Source of the DNA: Planktothricoides raciborskii GIHE-MW2
Lineage (GTDB): Bacteria > Cyanobacteriota > Cyanobacteriia > Cyanobacteriales > Laspinemataceae
DNA: 64,000 nucleotides
Reading direction: 5' to 3'
Assembly: GCF_040564635.1 (NCBI RefSeq)
Contig: NZ_CP159837.1
Span: 4,079,001-4,143,000 of the forward strand
The position numbers were made by a program, and so were the translations under genes. Every line of letters starts with the position of its first letter. The first letter of the stretch is position 1. The notes beneath the pieces were generated by a model. The model was given only the letters and a program-made list of their open reading frames with translations, was not told the DNA's origin and ran no database searches. Of this stretch, positions 47,222-57,784 are shown in pieces.

Positions 47222-48239
47222 GATTAGGATCTTCAGCATCCGCAGGGGTTTCGAGAATTTCTAACCGCCCCTGCATTAGATCCAGGATGCTACAAGTCAT
47301 CACTAAGTTAAGACCCGCAGAAACATGAGGATTAAGTTCTAAAGGGTCTTGAGGATTAAACTCCCTCGGCGGCTGCCCCTCAGTTAAAATATTGAACTGG
47401 GATTTTTTTGCCGCCCCAGAGTTGGACGCTTTGCTGCCTCGATTCAGTTCTTTGGTCAGTAAATCTAAGGCCTCTGTCCAACTTTCATGGGGACGAGGGG
47501 CTTCAATCCAAATATGAATTTGCTCCGAATATTGATCAACTTGGGCTGAGACCGAAATACTACCGAGTTCTTCGGGAGTAATGGCGCTTTCTACCAGGTT
47601 GACCAGCACAGGGGTCAGCCATTGCTCATCGGCCAGGACATAAATATTTGGGTCTGGAAGGACGATTTTTAGAGGAATATTCCGATTAGCCGCTTGCATC
47701 TCGCTGAGATAACGGACTTCCTCAAAAACTTCGGCTAATTGCAACGGTTCCAGTTTAATGGGACTTTTCCCCGATTCAGTTCGGGAAACATCTAATATTT
47801 TATCGAGCATATCGATCATTTTGACCGCAGAGATATTGGCATTAGCTAAAAACTCCCTTTCTTCCTCTGGAGAATCGCACAGATCCGACAAAATTAGCTG
47901 ATGTGTACCAATCAAGCCATTCAAAGGCGATCGCAACTCGTGAGTCACCCTAGCCAAAAACCCGGCTTTAAACTGGCACATTTGCTGGGCCATGTAATAA
48001 TCAAGCGTCAATTGTTTAACCTGTGCTTTCAGATCGGCAATTAACTGAGTTTGTGATGGATCGACGGCAGGCAGAGAAACTTGGGCTTCTGAAACGGGGC
48101 TGAAGGCAAACGGGTTTGAGGGCTCGATAATTTTTTGTCCTTTCCTGGGGTTGAGTAAACGCCGAGAACCCAATAGCCAGCCCAAGCTAAAGCCGACTCC
48201 CAGACCCACAGCCAGATTCACCAAGTTACTCCAATCCAT
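47166..48239 (-). CDS. membrane histidine kinase-like protein with degenerate ATPase domain
   Basis: The 357-residue protein has one N-terminal membrane helix (LVNLAVGLGVGFSLGWLLG) and a HisKA domain with a good H-box (FLARVTHELRSPLNGLIGTH) and dimer helix. The ATPase part is eroded: where NxxxNAxKF is expected it reads VNLVESAITPEELG, there is no DxGxG box, and the G2 box is reduced to SAGLNLVMTCSILDLMQGRL. Kinase activity of its own is doubtful; it may act as a phosphatase, scaffold or His-donor partner. Its 3' end overlaps the GNAT gene. No response regulator is adjacent. Confidence 0.8.
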   Translation of the reverse strand: MDWSNLVNLAVGLGVGFSLGWLLGSRRLLNPRKGQKIIEPSNPFAFSPVSEAQVSLPAVDPSQTQLIADLKAQVKQLTLDYYMAQQMCQFKAGFLARVTHELRSPLNGLIGTHQLILSDLCDSPEEEREFLANANISAVKMIDMLDKILDVSRTESGKSPIKLEPLQLAEVFEEVRYLSEMQAANRNIPLKIVLPDPNIYVLADEQWLTPVLVNLVESAITPEELGSISVSAQVDQYSEQIHIWIEAPRPHESWTEALDLLTKELNRGSKASNSGAAKKSQFNILTEGQPPREFNPQDPLELNPHVSAGLNLVMTCSILDLMQGRLEILETPADAEDPNLTRIQCSLPLVPPPPESD

Positions 48240-48334
48240 AATCGATTTATCCTGATTAATTTAATTGAATAAAGATGCTTGGATGTTGCCATCCATCGTC
48301 TTTGTTTAAGATTGCCAATGTAATTTTCCGCTAC

Positions 48335-48946
48335 TCAGAGATCATTTTCCGAGCGGTGGGTTAAATTCTGGGTTAAATTCACAGATCCTTGACGCAAAAT
48401 TTGCCAACCCTCACCAGTCCACTTAGCCACCGTCGAAGGTAATCCCGATCCGGATTTTCTTTTATCCCCGTTCAAAGTAAAAACTTCTGGGAACGCTGCC
48501 GCAATTTCTGCCATCGTCGTTAGGGGCGGTTCTCCGCTTCGATTGGCACTTGTGGTCGCCATTGGGCCTGTTGCCGCCAGAATTTGGCAAGTTAGTTCAC
48601 AGTTAGGGACTCTGATTCCCAAGGTGCTGGGGTCGATCGGGTTCATGGCTTTTGGCGCGATCTCTGATGCCGGTAAAACCAAAGTCAAGGATCCAGGCCA
48701 GTAGGTTTTGGCGGTTTGCTGCCAAATCTCTCGTTCTGCCGCCGTACCACTGACATAAGGCCAAAGGTCTTCAGGACTTGCCCCCATTAAGATCAGTGGT
48801 TTATCCGCCGGACGCTGTTTCGCTGCGAAAATTAACTCTGCTTGATCCGGGAGGGTTGCTAATGCGGGGACTGTATCTGTAGGAAAGCTGACAAGATTTC
48901 CAGATTTCGCCTGAGTAATTAGTTCGGTTAGAGAAACTTGACTCAT
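48335..48946 (-). CDS. Sua5/YciO/YrdC-family protein (threonylcarbamoyl-AMP synthase-like)
   Basis: The protein of about 203 residues has the YrdC fold: LVSFPTDTVPALATLPDQAE, AAKQRPADKPLILMGAS, YWPGSLTLVLPASE, LGIRVPNCELTCQILAATG and PMATTSANRSGEPPLT. True TsaC enzymes make threonylcarbamoyl-AMP for the t6A base of tRNA. Several cyanobacteria have more than one YrdC protein, so this copy may have a side role. ATG 48946 is preferred over the TTG one codon upstream. Confidence 0.87.
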   Translation of the reverse strand: MSQVSLTELITQAKSGNLVSFPTDTVPALATLPDQAELIFAAKQRPADKPLILMGASPEDLWPYVSGTAAEREIWQQTAKTYWPGSLTLVLPASEIAPKAMNPIDPSTLGIRVPNCELTCQILAATGPMATTSANRSGEPPLTTMAEIAAAFPEVFTLNGDKRKSGSGLPSTVAKWTGEGWQILRQGSVNLTQNLTHRSENDL

Positions 48947-49154
48947 CAATCGGTGATTCAGAAACGATTTCTTATTTACAGTTTGATCATAATAGGCTTT
49001 TTGCCGTTATGAATCAGTCATTGGCCAAACATTTGAGAATTAGGCATGACCGAATTGAAAATTATATATTGAAAATTATATTGAAAATTAGAGGGATTGA
49101 GGGTTTTGATGCGCTGAATCTCCAGATAGATAAAATTCAATTAGATTTTTTGAT

Positions 49155-50060
49155 TTATTTTCGATACGCCAAGGCAAATCTTTCTATGCCCGCGAGATCC
49201 CGGTGAATGGTAATTTTTTGATAGCTGCCTTGGCTGTTTAATAATTGTCTCACTTCTGCGGCCTGACCAGCCATCATTTCAAATAGCAAAATGCCCTCTG
49301 GTTGTAAATAGTCTGGGGCTTGGTTAATTAAATGGCGAATACAATCTAGTCCATCCGCACCCCCATCTAGGGCTAGGTGCGGTTCATGGTGGGCGACTTC
49401 CGGTTGCAGTTGGGGAACAATCTGACTGGGAATATAGGGGGGATTGCTGACAATGCCATTGAGTTGACCTCGAAGTGCCTGTAATGGTTCAAACCATGAG
49501 CCTTGATTGAAGTGAATCCGGTTTGACCACCCAAGAGTTTGAGCATTTTTTTGGGCGATCGCCAATGCTGCTGCGGATATATCCACTGCATAAATTGTCG
49601 CATTTGTCAATACTTCCGCTAATCCAATGGCGATCGCCCCACTGCCAGTGCCCAAGTCTGCCCACTGTTCTGGGATTTCTGAAATAGATCGGGGATCTAC
49701 CTGATCGTGAGCAGCGGCGATCGCCAGGTCGATTAAACATTCGGTTTCTGGACGGGGAATCAGCACCGCATTGCTGACCTGCAAAAAAAAGTTTCGCCAG
49801 GGGGTGATCCCGGCGATATACTGAACCGGCAAACGTTCTTCAAGTCGTCGTTGCCAAAGCTGAGTTAACTGGATCAGAGGGATTTGCATATGAATCTGCG
49901 ATCGCGTTTTAAAAGATTGCAACCGTAACTCCAACTTTTCCAAATCCGCCACTGTTTGCAGCAGCCAATCTATCTCTTGCAGGGGGACATTAAACTCCGC
50001 TGCCTGAGAACGAGCCTCTTGACACCACTGCCACAGTTCTAATCCAGATACAATTACCAC
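49155..50060 (-). CDS. prmC: peptide chain release factor N5-glutamine methyltransferase
   Basis: The 301-residue protein has the PrmC N-terminal helical domain, the segment VQYIAGITPWRNFFLQVSNA, SAM motif I in WADLGTGSGAIAIGLAEVL and the catalytic GIVSNPPYIPSQIVPQL. It methylates the glutamine of the GGQ motif in release factors. Start is GTG at 50060. An array of 13-bp repeats lies between its start and the next gene's stop upstream. Confidence 0.93.
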   Translation of the reverse strand: MVIVSGLELWQWCQEARSQAAEFNVPLQEIDWLLQTVADLEKLELRLQSFKTRSQIHMQIPLIQLTQLWQRRLEERLPVQYIAGITPWRNFFLQVSNAVLIPRPETECLIDLAIAAAHDQVDPRSISEIPEQWADLGTGSGAIAIGLAEVLTNATIYAVDISAAALAIAQKNAQTLGWSNRIHFNQGSWFEPLQALRGQLNGIVSNPPYIPSQIVPQLQPEVAHHEPHLALDGGADGLDCIRHLINQAPDYLQPEGILLFEMMAGQAAEVRQLLNSQGSYQKITIHRDLAGIERFALAYRK

Positions 50061-50074
50061 TCGCGATCGCCCTT

Positions 50075-50165
50075 GATAAATTAGTTCGATAAATTAGTTC
50101 GATAAATTAGTTCGATAAATTAGTTCGATTAATTAGTTCGATTAATTAGTTCGATTAATTAGTTC
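50075..50165. repeat. 13-bp tandem repeat between prmC and the Tic22-like gene
   Basis: Seven units of GATAAATTAGTTC (the last three GATTAATTAGTTC) fill the gap between the prmC start and the Tic22-like stop. The stop codon at 50159-50161 lies inside the last unit. As 13 is not a multiple of 3, the stops are not all in the same frame, unlike the 12-bp arrays elsewhere. Confidence 0.92.
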
Positions 50166-50926
50166 GATTGTTGGTTTGGCTGTTGATTTGGCAGAGAGCG
50201 AATATAATCTATAGATTCTTGGGGGGGAATTAACACAATCTGATTTAATTCCTGAGCGTTGCTAGTTTCCAACAGATTAATCACTCCCTCAAGATTGACC
50301 ACTTGAATTTTCACCGAAGCCGCCAAATCTGGCTGTTGTTCTCTTAAACGATTTAACATCGTTTGCAACTGTTCTTTTTGGAAAAACAAGGGAATAATTT
50401 GATTGTTGCCTTGTTGAATAGTCAAATAACCGTTATCAGCACCACCTGTGGCCAAAAACAAAGGAACTCCACTAAAGTTATCCGGAGACTCACCGTTATT
50501 CTGAAGCACTTGTAAAGCTGACTGAACTTGTGTCTGTGTCGGTACATAGTCAAATACAACGGCTTCTTCAGGATTATTTTCACTTGCTTGTTCCATTTGG
50601 TAAATCTCCGCCAGGGAAACAGGAGTTACCCGGACATCACTCAAATTCGGATTATTTTGACTTAATAGCTGCTGAACAAAATTATCCGCATCTTGTTTGC
50701 TAATAAATACTCCAGCAACCGATGTAGTATTATTATCCTGACTCACCGACGCTAACAGCGGTGAACCTTGTGAGTTGGTAATAGTAAATACTGGAACCGG
50801 AATCAGCTTTTTGATAATCTGTTCTTGCGGCAAAGCGATCGCCCGCAGATTACCCAGAAAAGATGCCCCGACTAATGTACTGGTCAAGAAACCAAACATG
50901 GCGCCCCAGCGCAGTAATTTTTTCAT
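50159..50926 (-). CDS. Tic22-family protein
   Basis: The 255-residue protein has a signal peptide (WGAMFGFLTSTLVGASFL, cleaved perhaps near RAIA) and the Tic22 core: IPVPVFTITNSQGSPLLASV, TTSVAGVFISKQDADNFVQQ, VPLFLATGGADNGYLTIQQG and IIPLFFQKEQLQTMLNRL. In cyanobacteria Tic22 is a periplasmic/thylakoid-associated chaperone-like protein needed for outer-membrane integrity; in plants it works in envelope import. The tail (NQQPNQQSN) runs into the 13-bp repeat. Its presence with two Tic20 genes 8-9 kb away is notable. Confidence 0.86.
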   Translation of the reverse strand: MKKLLRWGAMFGFLTSTLVGASFLGNLRAIALPQEQIIKKLIPVPVFTITNSQGSPLLASVSQDNNTTSVAGVFISKQDADNFVQQLLSQNNPNLSDVRVTPVSLAEIYQMEQASENNPEEAVVFDYVPTQTQVQSALQVLQNNGESPDNFSGVPLFLATGGADNGYLTIQQGNNQIIPLFFQKEQLQTMLNRLREQQPDLAASVKIQVVNLEGVINLLETSNAQELNQIVLIPPQESIDYIRSLPNQQPNQQSN

Positions 50927-51473
50927 AATTTTACCTATTTTTACCTATTTTTACCTATTTTTGATGACGACTGTTCTATAACTTGAATCAAATTCATGGA
51001 ATTTGTCAGTTTTTTCAACCCTGGGATGAGATTTTCCCGGTGCTTCACTTGATCGAGACATCAGTTATTGCCAGACTGATTCCGCAAAAATGAGTCAATT
51101 CTGGGGAAACAGTAAAACCTACAAGAAAGATTGCCGATGCAGTGCCACCTCTCAATGATAAACTTTTGTCCACCAATTTTTGTGGCTGTTGACAGACCTG
51201 ACCCATTTAATTTTTTTAATTTTGAGTAAATTTTCTCGAATCACCGGATGCATCAAGGGATAGATAATTTCCGTATTCTGATTCAAGATACCTATGCATG
51301 AGTCACTACAGACAGACTGGGGTAATTCCGCCAGAGTTCCCTTTATCTGAGGATTCCTCTGATCAACACTTTTGTATAAGTCAAGCTAATTTTGCCTGGG
51401 AAGTTAAGAAATAGAATTGAGGAAAGGCTCATCTCTATTTGTCCACATTTATCAACTTCCCAGATACCTACAT
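50927..51473. other. intergenic region, 547 bases, with an 11-bp repeat
   Basis: The first 40 bases contain about three units of TTTTTACCTAT (50932-50964) just upstream of the Tic22-like gene. The remainder lies downstream of hetR (minus) and has no clear terminator, gene or hairpin. Confidence 0.55.
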
Positions 51474-52803
<1,330 letters not shown>

Positions 52804-53469
52804 ATGACACTCTCTTTAGACCGTAACATCATTTATCCCGATAGCGATGGACAACCAATGGCAGACAATACCCAACAATTTCGCTGGATTGTTTTAATCA
52901 AAGAAAATCTAGAATGTTTATTTGCCCAAAATGCTGAAGTATTTGTAGCCGGAGATTTGCTTTGGTATCCCGTAGAGGGACGACCAGACATTCGCGTTGC
53001 CCCAGATGTATTCGTAGTTTTTGGCCGCCCCAAAGGAGACCGGGGGTCTTATCGCCAATGGGTTGAGGAAAATATCGCCCCCCAAGTGGTCTTTGAGATT
53101 TTATCCCCTGGTAATACCTTCAAGGAAATGACCAAGAAGTTGCAGTTTTACGAGCGCTATGGGGTCGAGGAATATTACATTTATGACCCCGATCGCAATC
53201 ATTTGACCGGATTACAGCGACAAGAAGGAAATCTCACATTTTTAGAAAATGTATCAGACTGGACTAGCCCTCGATTGGGGATTCGTTTTGTCCTCGAAGC
53301 AGATACCTTAGCCATTTATTACCCTGATGGTCAGCGCTTTCTGACAACTGTTGAGTTGGCGCAACGGGGACAACAGGAAAAACAACGCGCCGATTCCGCA
53401 GAGGTCGAAATTGCTCGCCTGAAAAAACTGTTGCAACAGGCGGGTATCAATGCGGATGAAGTGAAATAA
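52804..53469 (+). CDS. Uma2-family (DUF820) endonuclease-like protein, copy 1
   Basis: The 221-residue protein has the PD-(D/E)xK pattern of the Uma2 family: GRPDIRVAPDVFVVFGRP, APQVVFEILSPGNTFKEM and KLQFYERYGVEEYYIYDPD. Such genes are very numerous in filamentous cyanobacteria; their biological role is unclear. The C-terminus is a coiled coil (QQEKQRADSAEVEIARLKKL). It is the upstream member of a recent tandem duplicate; copy 2 differs only in the tail. Confidence 0.88.
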   Translation: MTLSLDRNIIYPDSDGQPMADNTQQFRWIVLIKENLECLFAQNAEVFVAGDLLWYPVEGRPDIRVAPDVFVVFGRPKGDRGSYRQWVEENIAPQVVFEILSPGNTFKEMTKKLQFYERYGVEEYYIYDPDRNHLTGLQRQEGNLTFLENVSDWTSPRLGIRFVLEADTLAIYYPDGQRFLTTVELAQRGQQEKQRADSAEVEIARLKKLLQQAGINADEVK

Positions 53470-53833
53470 TTACTTTTTTCGGTTTCCCCAGCCCTCAAAT
53501 TGACTAAAAATTAGTGAAATTTGGGGGCGGGGAGGACGAAATCAGTAAATCCCGCAATTGTACGCCCGGTCGAGAAACCAATCTGCCTGAGACGATATTT
53601 GCCAAATCTTTTCCCCTTGAAATCGGACAAATTTTAGCTCCGAGTTTTTTCCCAGAGTAACATGAATTAAAGGAAATCGTGTAAATCACTATGCTTTTGT
53701 GATTTTCAAAATCAATTTTCATAAGTTAATGGTCAATTGTTAATTATTTTACCCTGTTCCCTACACCCTACACCCTAGATATCAATGATGCGATCGCCTA
53801 AAATCAAACTAGAACCCAGAGAAGATAAAGCCT

Positions 53834-54541
53834 ATGACACTCTCTTTAGACCGTAACATCATTTATCCCGATAGCGATGGACAACCAATGGCAGACAATA
53901 CCCAACAATTTCGCTGGATTGTTTTAATCAAAGAAAATCTAGAATGTTTATTTGCCCAAAATGCTGAAGTATTTGTAGCCGGAGATTTGCTTTGGTATCC
54001 CGTAGAGGGACGACCAGACATTCGCGTTGCCCCAGATGTATTCGTAGTTTTTGGCCGCCCCAAAGGAGACCGGGGGTCTTATCGCCAATGGGTTGAGGAA
54101 AATATCGCCCCCCAAGTGGTCTTTGAGATTTTATCCCCTGGTAATACCTTCAAGGAAATGACCAAGAAGTTGCAGTTTTACGAGCGCTATGGGGTCGAGG
54201 AATATTACATTTATGACCCCGATCGCAATCATTTGACCGGATTACAGCGACAAGAAGGAAATCTCACATTTTTAGAAAATGTATCAGACTGGACTAGCCC
54301 TCGATTGGGGATTCGTTTTGTCCTCGAAGCAGATACCTTAGCCATTTATTACCCTGATGGTCAGCGCTTTCTGACAACTGTTGAGTTGACCCAACGCGCC
54401 GAACAGGAAAAACAACGCGCCGAACAGGAAAAACAACGCGCCGAACAAGAAAAACAACGCGCCGATTCCGCAGAGGTCGAAATTGCTCGCCTGAAAAAAC
54501 TGTTGCAACAGGCGGGTATCAATGCGGATGAAGTGAAATAA
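53834..54541 (+). CDS. Uma2-family (DUF820) endonuclease-like protein, copy 2
   Basis: The 235-residue protein is the same as copy 1 for the first 195 residues or so. In the coiled-coil tail it has three AEQEKQR units where copy 1 has a single GQQEKQR, coded by a 21-bp repeat (about 54391-54468). The PD-(D/E)xK residues are unchanged. It shares its upstream sequence with copy 1, so both probably have the same promoter. Confidence 0.88.
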   Translation: MTLSLDRNIIYPDSDGQPMADNTQQFRWIVLIKENLECLFAQNAEVFVAGDLLWYPVEGRPDIRVAPDVFVVFGRPKGDRGSYRQWVEENIAPQVVFEILSPGNTFKEMTKKLQFYERYGVEEYYIYDPDRNHLTGLQRQEGNLTFLENVSDWTSPRLGIRFVLEADTLAIYYPDGQRFLTTVELTQRAEQEKQRAEQEKQRAEQEKQRADSAEVEIARLKKLLQQAGINADEVK

Positions 54542-55088
54542 TTACTTTTTTCGGTTTCCCCAGCCCTCAAATTGACTAAAAATTAGTGAAATTTGGGGGC
54601 GGGGAGGACGAAATCAGTAAATCCCGCAATTGTACGCCCGGTCGAGAAACCAATCTGCCTGAGACGATATTTGCCAAATCTTTTCCCCTTGAAATCGGAC
54701 AAATTTTAGCTCCGAGTTTTTTCCCAGAGTAACATGAATTAAAGGAAATCGTGTAAATCACTATGCCTTTGTGATTTTCAAAATCAATTTTCATAAGTTA
54801 ATGGTCAATTGTTAATTATTTTACCCTGTTCCCTACACCCTACACCCTAGATATCAATGATGCGATCGCCTTCGGGATAGCACTCTCCTGCACGTCCATC
54901 TTCACCCAGGGGCATCAAGCGAAGCAGCGTAACAGCGAATCCCTTATAATGATTGCCAATAGAGCGTAATGAAACCCCAGATTTGAATTTATGTCAAACA
55001 AATTTAACCAAACCCTCTCTCAAGATAACCAGACCGATCGTGGTTATTATTGTTATTATAAGTTTTCGGATAAATTAGAAAATAAATT
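54542..55088. other. intergenic region, 547 bases
   Basis: The first 318 bases are the 3' flank of the second duplicated unit. From 54872 on, the sequence is unique and ends in AT-rich text before the epimerase gene. On the minus strand each unit flank contains a 72-codon open frame (53504-53722 and 54576-54794), which I do not accept as a gene. Confidence 0.55.
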
Positions 55089-56153
55089 ATGAAAAATAAA
55101 AAAATTTTGGTTACGGGTTCCAGTGGCTTAATTGGTAGTGAGGTGGTTACTTTTTTCGCCCACGAAGGCTACCAGGTTCATGGCGTTGATAATAATATGC
55201 GGGAAACCTTCTTTGGCTCTCAGGGCAGTACCCGATGGAATCAGCAACGCCTAGAAAGTCAATTTGCCAATTTTTTCCACCATGAGTTGGATATTCGCGA
55301 TCGCAGTGGGGTTCAATCTCTGATCGCCGCCATTAAGCCAGATGCGATCGTTCATACAGCAGCCCAACCCTCCCACGATCGCGCTGCGGCCATTCCTTTT
55401 GATGATTTTGATACCAACGCCGTCGGTACTCTCAACCTGCTGGAAGCAACTCGACAATATTGCCCTGAGTCTCCCTTTGTTCATATGTCCACTAATAAGG
55501 TCTATGGGGATGCGCCAAACCAACTACCATTAATTGAACTGGACACCCGCTGGGAGTTCGCCCAAGAACCCTGGATTGATGGCATTCCCGAAACTTTCAC
55601 CATCGATCAGTCGAAGCACTCCCTGTTTGGGGCATCTAAAGTGGCTGCGGATATTCTCGTTCAAGAATATGGTCGCTACTTTAATATACCCACCTGCTGC
55701 TTGCGGGGAGGGTGCCTCACTGGGCCTAGCCATAGTGGGGTAGAACTACACGGGTTTCTTAGCTATCTAATTAAGTGCAATGTTGAGGGTAAGCTTTATA
55801 CTGTCTATGGTTACAAGGCTAAACAGGTGCGCGACAATATTCATGCTTGGGATGTGGCCACTTTTATCGCCTCATTTATCCAATCACCACGAGTGGCGGA
55901 AGTATATAATCTTGGGGGAGGTAAGAATAATAGTATTTCCATGATGGAGGCTTTCGCACTGATTTCGTCTATTAGTGGCAAACCCATGAAATATGAGTAT
56001 TCTGAACGGGCTCGCGAAGGAGACCACATTGTTTACTATAGTAATCTGGCAAAAATGCAAGCGCATTATCCCCATTGGCAAGTCAGCAAAGATTTGAAGA
56101 CAATATTTACAGAGATATATGATAGTTGGCAAAACCGCTCGATGTTTAGTTAA
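55089..56153 (+). CDS. NAD-dependent sugar-nucleotide epimerase (CDP-paratose-epimerase-like)
   Basis: The 354-residue extended SDR has the Rossmann motif [20 protein letters not shown], the [20 protein letters not shown] segment and the late [20 protein letters not shown], as in CDP-paratose 2-epimerase-like enzymes. These interconvert sugars on nucleotide carriers for surface polysaccharides. The usual YxxxK active site reads [11 protein letters not shown], with Phe where Tyr is expected and Lys kept. I recall relatives with the same SLFG motif, so this is probably a subfamily trait. It lies near a glycan flippase and a collapsed epimerase. Confidence 0.83.
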   Translation: MKNKKILVTGSSGLIGSEVVTFFAHEGYQVHGVDNNMRETFFGSQGSTRWNQQRLESQFANFFHHELDIRDRSGVQSLIAAIKPDAIVHTAAQPSHDRAAAIPFDDFDTNAVGTLNLLEATRQYCPESPFVHMSTNKVYGDAPNQLPLIELDTRWEFAQEPWIDGIPETFTIDQSKHSLFGASKVAADILVQEYGRYFNIPTCCLRGGCLTGPSHSGVELHGFLSYLIKCNVEGKLYTVYGYKAKQVRDNIHAWDVATFIASFIQSPRVAEVYNLGGGKNNSISMMEAFALISSISGKPMKYEYSERAREGDHIVYYSNLAKMQAHYPHWQVSKDLKTIFTEIYDSWQNRSMFS

Positions 56154-56283
56154 CATCTGGCATCTATGAGCAAAATCATTTTTCACATTATGACGGGGTG
56201 TAGGGTGTAGCCCTTCATCCCTTAGACCCTTCGACAGGCTCAGGGTTAAAGGCTTAGGGTAAGAGGTGTAGGGTGTAGGGGCT

Positions 56284-56715
56284 GTGTGCAATGCCAAATC
56301 GATTTTAAGCCGTACCCAAACCCAGAGAGACTTTGAAAAATACCTGGATTTGGTCGTAGGGGCGAACGGCCGTTCGCCCCTACTGGTAAATAAATTCGAT
56401 AATTTGAGCATTGAGGAGATACGCAATATGTTGGATCTCAGAGAAGCAGATGTTACCAAAACCCGCTTTTATCAAGAAGTGATTCAAATTGGACGGCAAG
56501 AAGGTCGCCAAGAAGGAGAACAACTAGGACAACAACTGGGAGAAGCGAATTTGATTGTGCGTCAGATATCTCGCCGTTTTGGGGCGCTGACTCCCGAACA
56601 AGTTTCACAAATTCGTAGTCTGTCGATTCCTGAACTGGAGTCTCTGGGTGAGGCTTTGTTGGATTTTCAATCTCTTGGGGAGTTAGATTCCTGGTTCCAA
56701 GACAATTCCCTGTAG
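56284..56715 (+). pseudogene. truncated Rpn/DUF4351 gene (C-terminal half only)
   Basis: The 143-codon frame matches the last 125 residues or so of the complete gene at 57785: RDFEKYLDLVVGANGRSPLL, EIRNMLDLREADVTKTRFYQ and the DUF4351 tail (RRFGALTPEQVSQIRSLSIP). The N-terminal nuclease-like part is missing. Similarity starts near 56288, where the complete copy has a GCGATCGCC. The GTG at 56284 is the only start and is not convincing. A perfect 28-bp palindrome (56356-56383) codes for VGANGRSPL in frame. It may still make a C-terminal fragment. Confidence 0.8.
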
Positions 56716-56953
56716 GGACACAGAGGACACAGCATTGCTGTGTCCCTACGGCTAGGTTTGGATTATTGCGATCGCCTCCCTCGCCTGAGCTTCGCTTCAC
56801 GCCTTCGGAATAGCTTTGAGGAACAGAAAAAATGATATCGCCTCAAAAGACTAGCGATCGCCATTGATTCCCAAGGGGTGAGATATCGAAGAATTTCCGA
56901 CCAGTCGGTACAAAGATTAGAGTGAACCATTGCGCTGAAGGGAGGAAAAAATT

Positions 56954-57202
56954 ATGGGGAATCTTATGATGGAAGCAATTTCGTTTGAAGCCACTATTGA
57001 AAATGGAATGATTGGAATTCCATCACAATATCTGGCGCAATTACAGCCACGGCTGAAAGTGATTGTTTTGCCAGAAAAGTTAGAGGAGACAGCAGCGGAG
57101 ATCAAGAGAAAGGATGAATTTTTAGCGAAGGTAGCGCAGCATCGTTTCGTTCTGCCCCCAGACTATTGCTTTAAGCGGGAAGAACTTTATAAGCGAATCT
57201 AG
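56954..57202 (+). CDS. orphan antitoxin-like protein
   Basis: The 82-residue protein reads MEAISFEATIENGMIGIPSQ, then YLAQLQPRLKVIVLPEKLEE, resembling short antitoxin/AbrB-like proteins that pair with PIN or RelE toxins. GGAGG lies nine bases before ATG 56954; ATGs at 56966 and 56969 fit the domain better. No toxin gene follows; a DUF29 gene comes next. The function is inferred from layout and look only. Confidence 0.55.
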   Translation: MGNLMMEAISFEATIENGMIGIPSQYLAQLQPRLKVIVLPEKLEETAAEIKRKDEFLAKVAQHRFVLPPDYCFKREELYKRI

Positions 57203-57263
57203 ATGCTTTTTTGATGCGAAGTAATTTAACTTAGGCTAAATATTTGAAAAAGAAGGAAAGAAA

Positions 57264-57716
57264 ATGCCATCGGTAAATGTTATTTCTCAAATTTATGAAC
57301 AAGATTATCCTGAATGGTTAAACATTACTCTCAAGCAGTTGCAAAATCGAGAGCTAGAAAACGTTGATTGGGAACATTTAATTGAGGAAATAGCCGCGTT
57401 GGGAAATGAGCAAAGACATAAAGTAGAAAGTTATTTGTTAAGGCTTTTAATTCACCTGCTGCTTTATGATTACTGGGAATCGGAAAAAGATTGGTCTGGT
57501 AAGGGATGGGAAACAGAAATTGATAACTTTAGATTGGAGTTAGATTTGCTATTTGAGTCTAAAGTTCTTTATAACTATTGCGTCCAAGTCCTAGATAAGA
57601 TTTATCAAAAAGCTAGAAAAAATGCCATTCGGAAATCTCAGCTATCTCCAGACATATTCCCAGACAATTGCCCGTATTCTTTAGCAGAAATTCTGTCTCC
57701 CGAATGGTTGCCTTGA
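57264..57716 (+). CDS. DUF29-family protein, copy 1
   Basis: The 150-residue protein has the DUF29 layout: YEQDYPEWLNITLKQLQNRE, VDWEHLIEEIAALGNEQRHK and a C-terminal FPDNCPYSLAEILSPEWLP. DUF29 proteins are abundant in cyanobacteria and often stand beside toxin-antitoxin and transposase-like genes. Their function is unknown. AAGGAAAG precedes the ATG by about four bases. A second, diverged DUF29 gene is at 58884. Confidence 0.88.
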   Translation: MPSVNVISQIYEQDYPEWLNITLKQLQNRELENVDWEHLIEEIAALGNEQRHKVESYLLRLLIHLLLYDYWESEKDWSGKGWETEIDNFRLELDLLFESKVLYNYCVQVLDKIYQKARKNAIRKSQLSPDIFPDNCPYSLAEILSPEWLP

Positions 57717-57784
57717 TGAAAAGACCAGTTTCTCAAGTGCGTAGTCTCTCGATATTTAAAGAAATCTGTTAAAGCTGTTAAAAG

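Noticed and set aside
53504-53722. 72-codon minus-strand ORF in both duplicated units (also 54576-54794)
   Set aside because: It has no ribosome-binding site and no family I recognise; its presence twice only reflects the duplication. It could be a relic, but the support is too weak.
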